A stretch of DNA of 64,000 nucleotides from Nocardioides rotundus (GCF_019931675.1 NZ_CP082922.1:744001-808000); one strand, 5' to 3'; positions 43,680 through 52,510 are shown, numbered from the stretch's first letter. The notes: generated by a model from the sequence alone, not told the origin. Numbers and translations: made by a program.

Positions 43680-44816
43680 TCAGACGGCGGGGCGCCGCCG
43701 TGCGTTGAGCCGGTCCAGCCGGAGGGGCAGTCGCGGCTGGCCCAGCGGGTTGGCCGCGGCGACCGGCTCCATCGCCTCCAGGATGTTGCGGAGGTTGGTG
43801 ATGAGCGCGCCCTGGACCGTCCAGGTGCCGGCGGTGGTCGCGTCCTGCAGCTCGCGGGTGAACCGCTCCAGGTTCTCCTGCACCGAGGCGACCGCACGCG
43901 GGTCGGCGGCGCCGATCGCCGTACCGCACTGCCGCAGCAGGTCGATCCACGGTCCGGTGAAGGCGGTGCCGCCGCCGCTCCACGGCGGGGTGTCCCGGCC
44001 CAGGGTCCGGGCCATGCTCCGCGTCTCCGCGATCGCCTGCTCCATCCCGCGGAGCAGGGGATACCAGTCCTTCGGGTCCCGCCAGGGGCGGGCCGAGCGG
44101 CGCGGGTTCATCCAGGCGCTCTCGCGGGCCTGGCGGACGAGGGACCAGGCGTGGTCGAGGTCCGCGTCCAGGGCCCGGGTCTCGTCGATCCACTCGCCGA
44201 CCCTCTCCGTGAAGCCGTCGCGGTCCTCGGCAGTCGGGTCCGCCTCGAGCCCGTCGGCCATGTCGGTCAGCAGGGTCCCGATCCGGTCGTCGACCTGGTC
44301 CATCGCGGTGATCGCCGTGCGCTGGCGCAGCGGCGGCCAGACCACGAGATTGACCAGCAGCCCGGTGACGATGCCGACCGCGGTGTCCAGGAGCCGCGAG
44401 ACCATCGCGCCCTCCTGCAGGCCGGTGGTGATGACCACCAGCGCGGTGGTGGCCACGGTGGTGCCCTCCGCACCGAGCCAGGGGATCGCGCCGAGGATCA
44501 GGCCGATGCCGAGGACCAGGGTCATCGCCATCGGGTCCAGCCCCATCAGGCCGCCGATGCCGCCGGCGATGAGCACGCCCATCACAGTGGCCGCGATCTG
44601 CTGGGCGCCGCGGGAGAAGGTGCGGTAGACCGTCGCGTGCACCACGAGCAGCGCCGACCAGGGAGCCAGGAACGGCTGGGGCAGGTGGAACACCTCGGTG
44701 GCCAGCACCCAGGCGCCCACGCCCGCGAGCACCGTCTTGAGCACCTGCAGCCCGTCGTTCCACGCCACCGGGTCTTGCAGCCGGGCGCGCAGCCAGGTCT
44801 CCATCCGTTCGATCAC
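43680..44816 (-). CDS. FUSC/aromatic acid exporter family membrane protein
   Basis: A 378-residue protein with a compact block of about five or six membrane helices in residues 15-165 (LQVLKTVLAGVGAWVLATEV, GIGLILGAIPWLGAEGTTV) and a long cytoplasmic alpha-helical C-terminal half. This layout matches the FUSC (fusaric acid resistance) and aromatic acid exporter families. Several Trp and Arg occur in the soluble part (ARPWRDPKDWYPLLRG). GTG 44816 is used; an in-frame GTG at 44849 has weaker context. The DUF4185 fusion gene begins 42 bases downstream on the same strand. Confidence 0.8.
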   Translation of the reverse strand: MIERMETWLRARLQDPVAWNDGLQVLKTVLAGVGAWVLATEVFHLPQPFLAPWSALLVVHATVYRTFSRGAQQIAATVMGVLIAGGIGGLMGLDPMAMTLVLGIGLILGAIPWLGAEGTTVATTALVVITTGLQEGAMVSRLLDTAVGIVTGLLVNLVVWPPLRQRTAITAMDQVDDRIGTLLTDMADGLEADPTAEDRDGFTERVGEWIDETRALDADLDHAWSLVRQARESAWMNPRRSARPWRDPKDWYPLLRGMEQAIAETRSMARTLGRDTPPWSGGGTAFTGPWIDLLRQCGTAIGAADPRAVASVQENLERFTRELQDATTAGTWTVQGALITNLRNILEAMEPVAAANPLGQPRLPLRLDRLNARRRPAV

Positions 44817-44868
44817 CGGTCGATCCTGCCATTCGCCGCCGACGTGCACTTCGGGGTGGCCCGGGGGG

Positions 44869-45903
44869 TCACTCCGTCCGGCCCAGGGCGGCCGGCTCGT
44901 TGTACGGCGTGACCACCTGCACCTGGGCAGGGACCGAGGCCGGGACGCCGGGCAGCACTCCCTGCGCCTGCATCAGCAACCGGCAGGCCCGGCGCACGTC
45001 GGCCCGCAGGTCGTGGTGCAGCACCGCCGAGACCCGTCGGGCGCGCAGCAGCGCCCGGTTGTCCCGGTCCAGGTCGTGGGCGACGAAGACCCGGGGGGCG
45101 CGTCCGGCGGCCTCGAAGGCGGCCAGCGTCGCCCGGTTGCCGCCGCCGATGGAGTAGACGCCGTCGATCGCGGGGTCCGCGCGCAGCGCGTCCCCGACCC
45201 GCTCCAGCATCGGCTCGTCCAGACCGTGAGCGCCGGCCACCTCGCGGACCTCCCGGCCGGGCGCCAGCTGCCGCATCGTCGCGCGGAACCCCAGCTCGCG
45301 CTCGTCCTCGCCGTGGAAGGCGGCGCTGCTGAGCGTCACCAGCACCGGCCCGCCGTCGGGGGACCACTGGGTGAGGAGGTACGCCGCCGTCGCTCCGGCC
45401 GCGCGGTTGTCGATCCCGACGTAGGCCACCCGCCGGCTGAGCGGGACGTCGGTGAACAGGGTGACCACCGGGATCCCGGCGTCGGCGAGCTCGGCGACCG
45501 CCTCGCCGACCCGGGGGTCGTCGGGCGCCTTGAGGAGCACCCCGTGCGAGCCGCGGCGCGCGATCCGGCGCAGGGTCTGCGCCATCGCCGCCGGGTCGCT
45601 CTCCTCGTCGAGGTGGAACCGCGCCCGCAGCACCGCCGGCCGCAACAGCGGCAGCTCGGCCTCCAGGGCGTCGCGGACCTGCTGGCTGAAGCGTCCGGGC
45701 GCCTGCATCACCAGGTCCAGCAGCAGGGTGTGGCCAGTGAGGCTGAGCTGGGAGCGCTGCCGGTCCAGCTCGGCGATCGCCCGATGCACCTCGGCGGCGG
45801 TGGACTCCCGCACCCCCGGCCGCTCGTGCAGCACCCGGTCGACCGTGGCCTCGCTGAGACCGGCCTGCTCGGCGATCTCGCGGATCCGGTAGGGGTGCGG
45901 CAT
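44869..45903 (-). CDS. LacI-family transcriptional regulator
   Basis: A 344-residue repressor. The N-terminal helix-turn-helix and hinge (YRIREIAEQAGLSEATVDRVL) are followed by a periplasmic-binding-protein-like effector domain (LLDLVMQAPGRFSQQVRDAL, VAYVGIDNRAAGATAAYLL). The VDRVLHERPGVRESTAAEV hinge variant (D for S in VSRVL) is like that of RhaR/LacI members with sugar or inositol effectors. It is divergent from the PhyH gene and probably controls it and the following dehydrogenase. ATG 45903 follows GGGAGG. Confidence 0.92.
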   Translation of the reverse strand: MPHPYRIREIAEQAGLSEATVDRVLHERPGVRESTAAEVHRAIAELDRQRSQLSLTGHTLLLDLVMQAPGRFSQQVRDALEAELPLLRPAVLRARFHLDEESDPAAMAQTLRRIARRGSHGVLLKAPDDPRVGEAVAELADAGIPVVTLFTDVPLSRRVAYVGIDNRAAGATAAYLLTQWSPDGGPVLVTLSSAAFHGEDERELGFRATMRQLAPGREVREVAGAHGLDEPMLERVGDALRADPAIDGVYSIGGGNRATLAAFEAAGRAPRVFVAHDLDRDNRALLRARRVSAVLHHDLRADVRRACRLLMQAQGVLPGVPASVPAQVQVVTPYNEPAALGRTE

Positions 45904-45926
45904 CCGGACCTCCCGTGCTGATGGGC

Positions 45927-45966
45927 TGAGGGCTTTTTGATGGGTTCTCACCCCTCGGAGCCCTCA
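45927..45966. promoter_or_regulatory. Perfect 8-bp inverted repeat in divergent region
   Basis: TGAGGGCT (45927-45934) and AGCCCTCA (45959-45966) flank TGATGGGTTCTCA, which itself has TGA/TCA ends. It lies between the lacI and phyH genes and is a candidate operator region for the LacI protein; spacing is longer than a single classical operator. Confidence 0.45.
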
Positions 45967-45976
45967 CGAACGCCTC

Positions 45977-45982
45977 TAGCGT
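45977..45982 (+). promoter_or_regulatory. Candidate -10 element of phyH gene
   Basis: TAGCGT just downstream of the inverted repeat; a transcript from here would have a roughly 28-base leader including GGAGG at 46007-46011. Confidence 0.45.
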
Positions 45983-46016
45983 GGCAGACGCAGCCCCCGA
46001 GCCCCTGGAGGATCCC

Positions 46017-47216
46017 GTGACCACCACCGCCCCCACCACCACCGCATCCGGCCGCCTGCGGGCCGCCGACTGCCGCATCGAGGACTTCGTCGCCGTCGTC
46101 GACCGGGTCACCGACCTCGACGACTTCCCCCTGGCGGCCGAGGTCGTCGACAACGTGCTGGTCTACGACGCCGACGAGTTGCGCCGTACCTCCGCCACCC
46201 CGGAGGGCCGCGAGCAGGTGCAGGCCGAGCTGGTCCGGGCGCTCACCACGGGCCCGGGCGTGGCCGTCTTCCGCGGCGCGTTCACCGACCTGGAGCCGGT
46301 CGACCGCGCGACCGCGGCCTTCGACGCGATCATCGCCGACGAGCAGGCCGCCGGCGGCCCGGCCGGCGACCACTTCGCCGCCCCGGGAGCGAACAGCCGG
46401 GTGTGGAACGCGCTGGAGAAGCTCGCGGTGCGCGACCCCGAGACGTTCGTCGACTACTACGGCAACGACATCCTGGCGCTGGTCTCCGAGGCGTGGCTCG
46501 GGCCGGGCTACCAGATGACCTCCCAGGTCAACGTGGTCCGTCCCGGCGGGAAGGCGCAGGAGCCGCACCGCGACTACCACCTCGGCTTCCTGGCCAACGA
46601 GGTCGTCGAGCGGTTCCCCGCGCACGTGCACGCCCTGTCGCCGGTGCTGACCCTGCAGGGGGCGGTGGCGCACTCGGACATGCCGGTGGAGAGCGGGCCG
46701 ACGATGTACCTGCCCTACTCCCACCAGTACCTGCCCGGCTACCTCGCGTGGCGCCTCCCGGAGTTCAAGGACCACTTCGAGGAGCACCACGTCCAGCTGC
46801 CGCTGGCCAAGGGCGACGCCGCGTTCTTCAACCCCGCGCTCTTCCACGGCGCCGGGACCAACGTCTCCGCCGACATCCAGCGCACCGCGAACCTGTTGCA
46901 GGTCTCGTCGGGCTTCGGCCGGGCGATGGAGGCCGTGGACCGGGCCAAGGTCGCCACGGCGGTCTACCCGGCCCTGCGCTCCCGCCGGGCCGCGGGCGTC
47001 GACGCGGCGACCCTGGAGTACGCCGTCGCCGCGGCCGCCGAGGGCTACCCGTTCCCCACGAACCTCGACCTCGACCAGCCGCTGGACGGCCGGCTCACCC
47101 CGGTGTCGCAGGTGGAGATCCTCACCGAGGCGCTCGCGGAGGACCGGGATCCGGACCAGGTCGCCGAGGCCCTGGCCGGCTATGCCGAGCGCCGCAGCAA
47201 CGAGGCGATCCGTTGA
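46017..47216 (+). CDS. Phytanoyl-CoA dioxygenase family protein
   Basis: A 399-residue Fe(II)/2-oxoglutarate oxygenase of the PhyH type. Iron ligands are His184 and Asp186 in EPHRDYHLG and probably His277 in ALFHGAGTNVS; an Arg for 2-oxoglutarate lies shortly after in IQRTANL. Family members hydroxylate small molecules. Context with a LacI regulator and a Gfo/Idh/MocA dehydrogenase, whose start overlaps this stop, suggests oxidation of a sugar, polyol or related compound. GTG 46017 has a GGAGG at 46007-46011; a GTG at 45981 is less likely. Confidence 0.87.
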   Translation: MTTTAPTTTASGRLRAADCRIEDFVAVVDRVTDLDDFPLAAEVVDNVLVYDADELRRTSATPEGREQVQAELVRALTTGPGVAVFRGAFTDLEPVDRATAAFDAIIADEQAAGGPAGDHFAAPGANSRVWNALEKLAVRDPETFVDYYGNDILALVSEAWLGPGYQMTSQVNVVRPGGKAQEPHRDYHLGFLANEVVERFPAHVHALSPVLTLQGAVAHSDMPVESGPTMYLPYSHQYLPGYLAWRLPEFKDHFEEHHVQLPLAKGDAAFFNPALFHGAGTNVSADIQRTANLLQVSSGFGRAMEAVDRAKVATAVYPALRSRRAAGVDAATLEYAVAAAAEGYPFPTNLDLDQPLDGRLTPVSQVEILTEALAEDRDPDQVAEALAGYAERRSNEAIR

Positions 47217-48223
47217 CCGAGCTCGCCCCGCCGCGCACCCCGGACCCGGCGCAGGCGCCGCCGCTGCGCTGGGGCGTCATGGGCACCGGGTGGATCGTGG
47301 AGCGGTTCGTCGGATCGCTGCGGCGGCACACCAGCCAACAGGTCGTGGCCGTCGCGTCGCGCGACGGCGCCCGCGCCCGGGCGGCGGCCGCCGGGCTCGA
47401 CGTACCGAACGCGCACGAGGGCTATGCCGCGCTCGCCGCCGACGCGGGCGTCGACGTCGTGTACGTCGGGACCGGGCACCGCGAGCACGTCGCCTGCGCC
47501 CGGACCGCGCTGGAGGCGGGCAAGCACGTGCTGGTGGAGAAGCCGATGGCCATGGACGCGGCCGGGGCCGAGGAGCTGGTGGCCCTGGCCCGGGACCGCG
47601 GGCTGTTCCTGGCCGAGGCGATGTGGACGTTCTTCCTGCCGCGCTTCGACGTGGTCCGTCAGGTGCTCGACTCCGGGGTGCTGGGCGAGGTCCGCACGGT
47701 GCTGGCCGACAACGGCGAGCACTTCGAGCCCGACCACCGGATCTTGCGCGCGGACCTGGACGGCGGGCCGATGCTCGACCTCGGCAGCTACCCGATCGCG
47801 TTCGCGACCTGGGTCCTGGGCGAGCCGCAGCGGGTGACGGCGAGCGCGGTCGGCCACCCGGCCGGTGTCGTCGGGCAGGTCGCGGCGGTGCTGAGCACCG
47901 CGTCCGGCGCCCAGGCCGTGCTGCACACCTCGGTGTTCGGGGACACCCCGGTCACCGCGGCGGTCTGCGGGACTGAAGGGGTGCTGCTGCTCGACGGGCC
48001 GTTCTACCAGCCCGGGGACGTGGAGGTCCGCTTCGCCGACGGCCGGCCGCCGCAGCGGTGGACCGAGCCGCGGACCGCGCACGACGCGCTGTTCCACGAG
48101 GCCGCCGAGACGGCCCGCTGCATCGACGCGGGAGCGACCGAGACCCCGCTGCGGCCCTGGGCGGACACGATCGCGACGCTCCGGGTGATGGACGCCGTCC
48201 GGGAGCAGGCAGTGCCAGAGTGA
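47213..48223 (+). CDS. Gfo/Idh/MocA family oxidoreductase
   Basis: A 336-residue NAD(P)-dependent dehydrogenase. The Rossmann motif is RWGVMGTGWIVERFV, the strand VVAVASRD precedes the second helix, and the family's catalytic EKP is in VLVEKPMAMDAAGAEEL. The C-terminal domain includes GGPMLDLGSYPIAFATWVLG, typical of trans-dihydrodiol or sugar dehydrogenase-like members. TTG 47213 is the probable start, overlapping the phyH stop; the next ATG (47279) would cut the Rossmann strand. Likely acts with the PhyH protein on the same substrate. Confidence 0.9.
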   Translation: MTELAPPRTPDPAQAPPLRWGVMGTGWIVERFVGSLRRHTSQQVVAVASRDGARARAAAAGLDVPNAHEGYAALAADAGVDVVYVGTGHREHVACARTALEAGKHVLVEKPMAMDAAGAEELVALARDRGLFLAEAMWTFFLPRFDVVRQVLDSGVLGEVRTVLADNGEHFEPDHRILRADLDGGPMLDLGSYPIAFATWVLGEPQRVTASAVGHPAGVVGQVAAVLSTASGAQAVLHTSVFGDTPVTAAVCGTEGVLLLDGPFYQPGDVEVRFADGRPPQRWTEPRTAHDALFHEAAETARCIDAGATETPLRPWADTIATLRVMDAVREQAVPE

Positions 48224-48227
48224 GCCC

Positions 48228-49142
48228 ATGCAGCTGCAGACTCGGGCCCGGCCGAAGCGGTTCTTCGACGGAGGGGTGCCCGCCTGGCTCGGGCTGCCGG
48301 AGATCCCGCCCGACCCGACCGCGCCGCCGCGGGTGGTCCTCAACCGGATCGAGGACGAGCAGGGCCGGGAGTCCTGGGAGATGCTGCGCCGGATCGCCTA
48401 CCGCGACCCGGTCCTGGACACCGTCATCATCGTGCCCGCGCGGCTGGAGGAGTTCCGCACCGATCTGACCAGCGTGCCCCGGTGGTTCACCTGGCTGGTG
48501 CCCAAGTCCGGACGGCACCTGCCTGCTGCCCTCATCCACGACGGCCTGGTCGGCGGGGCCCGGGACGTCGCGTCGGCCACCACGGACCCCGAGGTGCCGA
48601 TCGACCGGGTCGAGGCGGACCGGATCTTCCGCGACGCCATGCGCGACACCGGCACCGGGGTGATCCGCCGCTGGCTCGCCTGGGCCGCGGTGACCACCGT
48701 GTCCCTGGTCCTCGTGGGCCGGCCCGGCTGGTCGCCGCTGCTGCGCTGGTGGTTCCGGCTCGTGGTCCCGGCGACCTACCTGGCCATCCTCTACTGCGGC
48801 ACCAGCGCCACGCTGGTCCTGCTCGACCGCCACGTCCCGGGCTTCTGGGACCTGCCCTGGATGCGCTCGGAGGACTTCTGGATGCAGGTGCTCGGCGGGC
48901 TCTCCGGGGCGATCGTCGTGCCGATCCTGCTCGGGGTGTTGTGGGGCGGCTACCTCCGGGTCGCCGCGATCGCCGGGGTCGCGGTCGCCACCCTTCTGCA
49001 CGTCACGGTCGCGGTGGCCGTCGTGGCGCTGGCCTACCAGGCGGCGGAGTGGCTGGCGATGCACCTGCCGCCGGTCGCGACCGCCCTGATGGTGCTGGGG
49101 CTGATGGCCGCGGTGGCCGCCTTCCCGCTGTTCGTGCTGTGA
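48228..49142 (+). CDS. DUF1353 domain protein with membrane region
   Basis: A 304-residue protein. Residues 50-105 match DUF1353 (FRTDLTSVPRWFTWLVPKSG, HLPAALIHDGL), a short domain frequent in phage and bacterial proteins of unknown role. A linker with DRVEADRIFRDAMRD follows, then about five membrane helices (155-304, WWFRLVVPATYLAILYCG onward). ATG 48228 starts five bases after the Gfo/Idh gene, so it may ride on the same transcript, though a functional link is not evident. Confidence 0.78.
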   Translation: MQLQTRARPKRFFDGGVPAWLGLPEIPPDPTAPPRVVLNRIEDEQGRESWEMLRRIAYRDPVLDTVIIVPARLEEFRTDLTSVPRWFTWLVPKSGRHLPAALIHDGLVGGARDVASATTDPEVPIDRVEADRIFRDAMRDTGTGVIRRWLAWAAVTTVSLVLVGRPGWSPLLRWWFRLVVPATYLAILYCGTSATLVLLDRHVPGFWDLPWMRSEDFWMQVLGGLSGAIVVPILLGVLWGGYLRVAAIAGVAVATLLHVTVAVAVVALAYQAAEWLAMHLPPVATALMVLGLMAAVAAFPLFVL

Positions 49143-49146
49143 GCGC

Positions 49147-49908
49147 TCAGCGCAGGGAGTACGTCGCCAGCGAGACGCCGACGTAGTGGGCGGCGAAGGC
49201 GAGGATGGTGAAGGAGTGGAACACCTCGTGGAAGCCGAACCAGCGCGGCCACGGGTTGGGCCGCTTGAGCCCGTAGACCAGACCGCCCAGGGTGTAGAGC
49301 AGGCCGCCCACGGCGACGAGCACCAGGACCGCCGTACCGATCCCGACGCCAAGGCCGCTGGCGCCCTCGACGAAGCCGGGGAAGAACGCGATCGCCGCCC
49401 AGCCGAGCGCGAGGTAGAGCCCCACGTAGAGCCAGCGCGGCGCGTTGGTCCAGAAGATCCGGAACAGCATCCCGAGGATCGCGCCGACCCAGACCACGGT
49501 GAGCATGACCGTCCGGTCGCGGCCTTGCAGCAGCAGCATGCTGAACGGGGTGTAGGAGCCGGCGATCAGCAGGAAGATGTTGGCGTGGTCGAAGCGCTTC
49601 CAGAAGCCGTGCAGGCGCGGGGACCAGGTGCCGCGGTGGTAGATCGCGGAGATGGTGAACAGCAGCAGCGCCGAGCCGGCGTACACCGCCGAGCCGACCC
49701 GCGTGGGGGCGGTCGGGGAGAGCACGATCAGCACGATGCCCGCGGCCAGGGTGAGCGGCACGTTGACCAGGTGCAGCCAGCCGCGCAGCCGGGGCTTGAC
49801 GTCGGCGACGACGGTCTCGACCCGCTCCTGGGCGCGCTCGACCGAGTCCTGCACCCGCTCGTGGGCGCGCTCGACTCGGTGGCGCAACTGGTCGTTCACG
49901 ACGACCAC
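49147..49908 (-). CDS. Hemolysin III/PAQR family membrane protein
   Basis: A 253-residue protein of the hemolysin III (YqfA, PAQR) family, with seven membrane helices. Conserved features are SAIYHRGTWSP (Ser/His ligands), the FDHANIFLLIAGSYTPF motif and a late FHEVFHSFTILAFAAHYVGV with the paired histidines of the zinc site. A charged coiled N-terminus (RHRVERAHERVQDSVERAQER) precedes the first helix. GTG 49908 is chosen since GAGGG sits 8 bases upstream; 49926 and 49899 are in-frame alternatives. Divergent from the cis-prenyltransferase, as in mycobacteria. Confidence 0.9.
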   Translation of the reverse strand: MVVVNDQLRHRVERAHERVQDSVERAQERVETVVADVKPRLRGWLHLVNVPLTLAAGIVLIVLSPTAPTRVGSAVYAGSALLLFTISAIYHRGTWSPRLHGFWKRFDHANIFLLIAGSYTPFSMLLLQGRDRTVMLTVVWVGAILGMLFRIFWTNAPRWLYVGLYLALGWAAIAFFPGFVEGASGLGVGIGTAVLVLVAVGGLLYTLGGLVYGLKRPNPWPRWFGFHEVFHSFTILAFAAHYVGVSLATYSLR

Positions 49909-49982
49909 GGTACGTCCCTCGTCCACTGAACGGCGAAGAAGGCGATGAACATCATGTGCCCGACGAGGTGAACGAGAGGGGC

Positions 49983-49988
49983 TAGGCT
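49983..49988 (+). promoter_or_regulatory. -10 element, leaderless start of prenyltransferase
   Basis: TAGGCT ends 6 bases before GTG 49995. Confidence 0.5.
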
Positions 49989-49994
49989 GCCCCG

Positions 49995-50771
49995 GTGGGC
50001 TTCAAGAGCGCGGTACGACGTGTGCTCTACCCCGCCTACGAGTTCCGCGTGGCCCGCCGCCTGGGCGAGGAGCGGGTGCCCCAGCACGTCGGCGTGATGC
50101 TCGACGGCAACCGCCGCTGGGCGCGCGCCGTGGGCGCCGAGACCGCCCACGGCTACCGCGCCGGCGCGGACAACATCCAGCCGATGTTGGGCTGGTGCGA
50201 GGAGGTCGGCGTCCAGGTGGTGACGCTGTGGCTGCTCTCCAGCGACAACCTCACCAACCGGCCTCCCGAGCAGCTCGAGGGGCTGCTGACCATCATCGAG
50301 GGGGCGGTGGAGTCGCTCGCCTCGACCGGCCGCTGGCGGATCCACCCCGTCGGCTCCCTCGACCTGCTGCCCGCCGGCACCGCCGAGAAGCTCAAGGCGG
50401 CTGCGGACGCCACCCGGGACGTGGACGGGCTGCTGGTCAACGTCGCGGTGGGGTATGGCGGACGCCGGGAGATCGCCGACGCCGTCCGCGCCCTGCTGCT
50501 GAGCGAGGCCGCTCAGGGTCGGACCCTGGAGGAGCTGGCCGAGGTGGTCGACGTCGACCACATCGCCGACCACCTCTACACCAAGGGTCAGCCCGACCCC
50601 GACCTGGTGATCCGCACCTCCGGCGAGCAGCGGCTCGGCGGCTTCCTGCTCTGGCAGAGCGCGCACAGCGAGTTCTACTTCTGCGAGGCCCTGTGGCCCG
50701 ACTTCCGCCGGGTGGACTTCCTCCGGGCGATCCGCGCCTACGCCGCCCGGGAGCGGCGCTTCGGGGGCTGA
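49995..50771 (+). CDS. cis-Prenyltransferase (UppS family)
   Basis: A 258-residue (Z)-isoprenyl diphosphate synthase. The catalytic block is HVGVMLDGNRRWAR with the conserved Asp, followed by HGYRAGADNIQPMLGW; LWLLSSDNLTNRP and DLVIRTSGEQRLGGFLLWQ are standard later motifs, the latter binding diphosphate. It extends prenyl diphosphates toward decaprenyl phosphate. Mycobacteria carry two: a short-chain farnesyl enzyme beside a hemolysin III gene and a long-chain enzyme elsewhere. The neighbourhood here resembles the former, so a short-chain product is likely but not shown. Confidence 0.92.
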   Translation: MGFKSAVRRVLYPAYEFRVARRLGEERVPQHVGVMLDGNRRWARAVGAETAHGYRAGADNIQPMLGWCEEVGVQVVTLWLLSSDNLTNRPPEQLEGLLTIIEGAVESLASTGRWRIHPVGSLDLLPAGTAEKLKAAADATRDVDGLLVNVAVGYGGRREIADAVRALLLSEAAQGRTLEELAEVVDVDHIADHLYTKGQPDPDLVIRTSGEQRLGGFLLWQSAHSEFYFCEALWPDFRRVDFLRAIRAYAARERRFGG

Positions 50772-50784
50772 GGCCGCCCCGCCC

Positions 50785-52188
50785 TCACGAGCCGGGAGCG
50801 GCGCCGCGGCCCAGGTGGTCGAACCGGGTGCCCTGCTCGTCGTCGCCGCCGTGCTTGTGCAGGTAGGCCACCGCCCGCCGCAGGTCGGCGACCAGGTCGT
50901 CGGCCAGGTCGCGGCTGAGCCCGTTGCGCACCACCATCCGCAGGACGGTGCGGTCGGAGAGGTTGTCCGGCAGGGGGTACGCCGGCACCTGCCAGCCGCC
51001 GGTGCGCAGCTGGTTGGAGACGTCGTAGGCGTCCCAGCCGGTCACCTCCGGCGCCAGCCGCCAGGTGACCACCGGCATGGAGAGACGGTCGCCCACCAGC
51101 TCGAGCTCGGGCATCTGCGCCACCTGGTCGGCGATCCAGCGCGCGACGTCGAGGCTGGCCTGCTGGACCTGTCGGTAGCCGGTCCGCCCCAGGCGCAGGA
51201 ACTGGTAGTACTGCACGGTGACCTGGGAGGCGGGCCGGGAGAAGTTGAGGGTCAGCGAGGGAGTGTCGCCGCCGAGATAGGCGACATGGAAGACCATCTC
51301 CTCGGGCACCACGTCGGCCGAGCGCCACACCACCCAGCCGACCCCGGGCGCGACCAGCCCGTACTTGTGACCCGAGGTGTTGATCGAGTGCACCCGGTCC
51401 AGCCGGAAGTCCCACTCCAACGACGGGTCGACGAACGGCGCGATCATCCCGCCGGAGGCCGCGTCCACGTGCAGCGGGACGTCCAGCCCGGTGTCGGCCT
51501 CGAGGGCGTCCAGCGCCGCCGCCAGCTCCGCGATCGGCTCGTAGGCACCGGTGTAGGTCACCCCGAGGATCCCGACCACGCCGATGGTGCGCTCGTCGAC
51601 GTACCCCGCGAGCTGCTCCCCGCGCAGCATCGGGTGCTCGTCGTCGATCGGCACCGTGCGGGCCTCGACGTCGAAGTAGTTGCAGAACTTCTCCCAACAC
51701 ACCTGCACCGCCGAGCTCATCACCAGGTTGGGGGAGTCGGTCGACTCGCCGGCGGCGCGGCGGGCGGCCTGCCAGCGCTTCTTCATCGCCAGGGCACCCA
51801 GCATCGCGGCCTCCGACGACCCGACCGTCGAGGTGCCCAGCGCGTGCTCGGGGCTCGGTGCGTGCCACAGGTCGGCGAGCATCCGCCAGCAGCGGTGCTC
51901 CATCTCCGCCGCCATGGGGTACTCGTCCTTGTCGATCAGGTTGCGGTCGGCGGTCTCGCGGTAGAGGTCGTAGGCGCGCTCGTCCATCCAGGTGGTCACG
52001 AAGGTCGCGAGGTTCTGCCGGGCGTTGCCGTCCAGCTGCGCCTCGTCGTGGACGATCTGGTAGGCCGTGTCGGGCAGGGTCGGCTCGTCCGGCATCCGGT
52101 AGCGCGGCACCGTGCGCATCAGCTCCGGGCGCGCGAAGACCGGGCAGATCTCCAGGTCGGCAGGGCGGTCGGGGTCGAATCGGACCAT
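50785..52188 (-). CDS. Glutamate decarboxylase
   Basis: A 467-residue PLP group II decarboxylase, turning glutamate into GABA with proton consumption. The PLP lysine is Lys275 in NTSGHKYGLVAPG; HVDAASGGMIAPFVDP holds the Asp pairing with the pyridine nitrogen; TVGSSEAAMLGALAMKKRW is characteristic of GadB-like enzymes. Full family length. ATG 52188 is used. Convergent with the prenyltransferase; the GABA antiporter gene often paired with gad is not present. Divergent from the phoH2 leader. Confidence 0.94.
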   Translation of the reverse strand: MVRFDPDRPADLEICPVFARPELMRTVPRYRMPDEPTLPDTAYQIVHDEAQLDGNARQNLATFVTTWMDERAYDLYRETADRNLIDKDEYPMAAEMEHRCWRMLADLWHAPSPEHALGTSTVGSSEAAMLGALAMKKRWQAARRAAGESTDSPNLVMSSAVQVCWEKFCNYFDVEARTVPIDDEHPMLRGEQLAGYVDERTIGVVGILGVTYTGAYEPIAELAAALDALEADTGLDVPLHVDAASGGMIAPFVDPSLEWDFRLDRVHSINTSGHKYGLVAPGVGWVVWRSADVVPEEMVFHVAYLGGDTPSLTLNFSRPASQVTVQYYQFLRLGRTGYRQVQQASLDVARWIADQVAQMPELELVGDRLSMPVVTWRLAPEVTGWDAYDVSNQLRTGGWQVPAYPLPDNLSDRTVLRMVVRNGLSRDLADDLVADLRRAVAYLHKHGGDDEQGTRFDHLGRGAAPGS

Positions 52189-52357
52189 GGCCCACCCTGC
52201 TACGCGGCCCGAGGACGTGGCAAGGACGCGGATGGTTGATCCGTCCACCGAACCTTCACCCCGAGTTCGGGCGTGTCAGCCACGGCGGCCCCTCGGACCG
52301 GCGTACGTTCGAGGCATCGGCAGGTGGGGAAGCCTGTCGTACCCGGGAGGCTCGTTC

Positions 52358-52453
52358 GTGAGATTCCACGACCACACCACGGTGGCTCCGCCCGCCGTGC
52401 GAGGAGGCCGGCACTCCGGCCTTCGAGCGCCCTGGTCCGCCCGCGTGACCTGA
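52358..52453 (+). CDS. Candidate leader peptide or PhoAT-like small ORF
   Basis: In the 322-base gap before phoH2, GTG 52358 with GGGAGG 8 bases upstream opens a 31-codon frame (start VRFHDHTTVAPPAVRGG) ending at 52453, 57 bases before phoH2. The product is basic and His/Arg-rich. A perfect hairpin (AGGCCGG-CACT-CCGGCCT, 52405-52422) lies within it. PhoH2 genes in mycobacteria have an antitoxin frame upstream, so this may be an equivalent, or an attenuating leader. Coding status is not proven. Confidence 0.35.
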   Translation: MRFHDHTTVAPPAVRGGRHSGLRAPWSARVT

Positions 52454-52510
52454 GTAGAGACAGGACCGGGCGGAAGGAGTGCCCGCGCCGGTCGGTGAGG
52501 GGTTTGCACG

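Noticed and set aside
40899..44912. Very long open frames antisense or out of frame to real genes, for example over 1000 codons here and on the opposite strand
   Set aside because: High GC removes stop codons; translations are Arg/Pro/Gly-rich without family motifs, while the other frame encodes convincing proteins.
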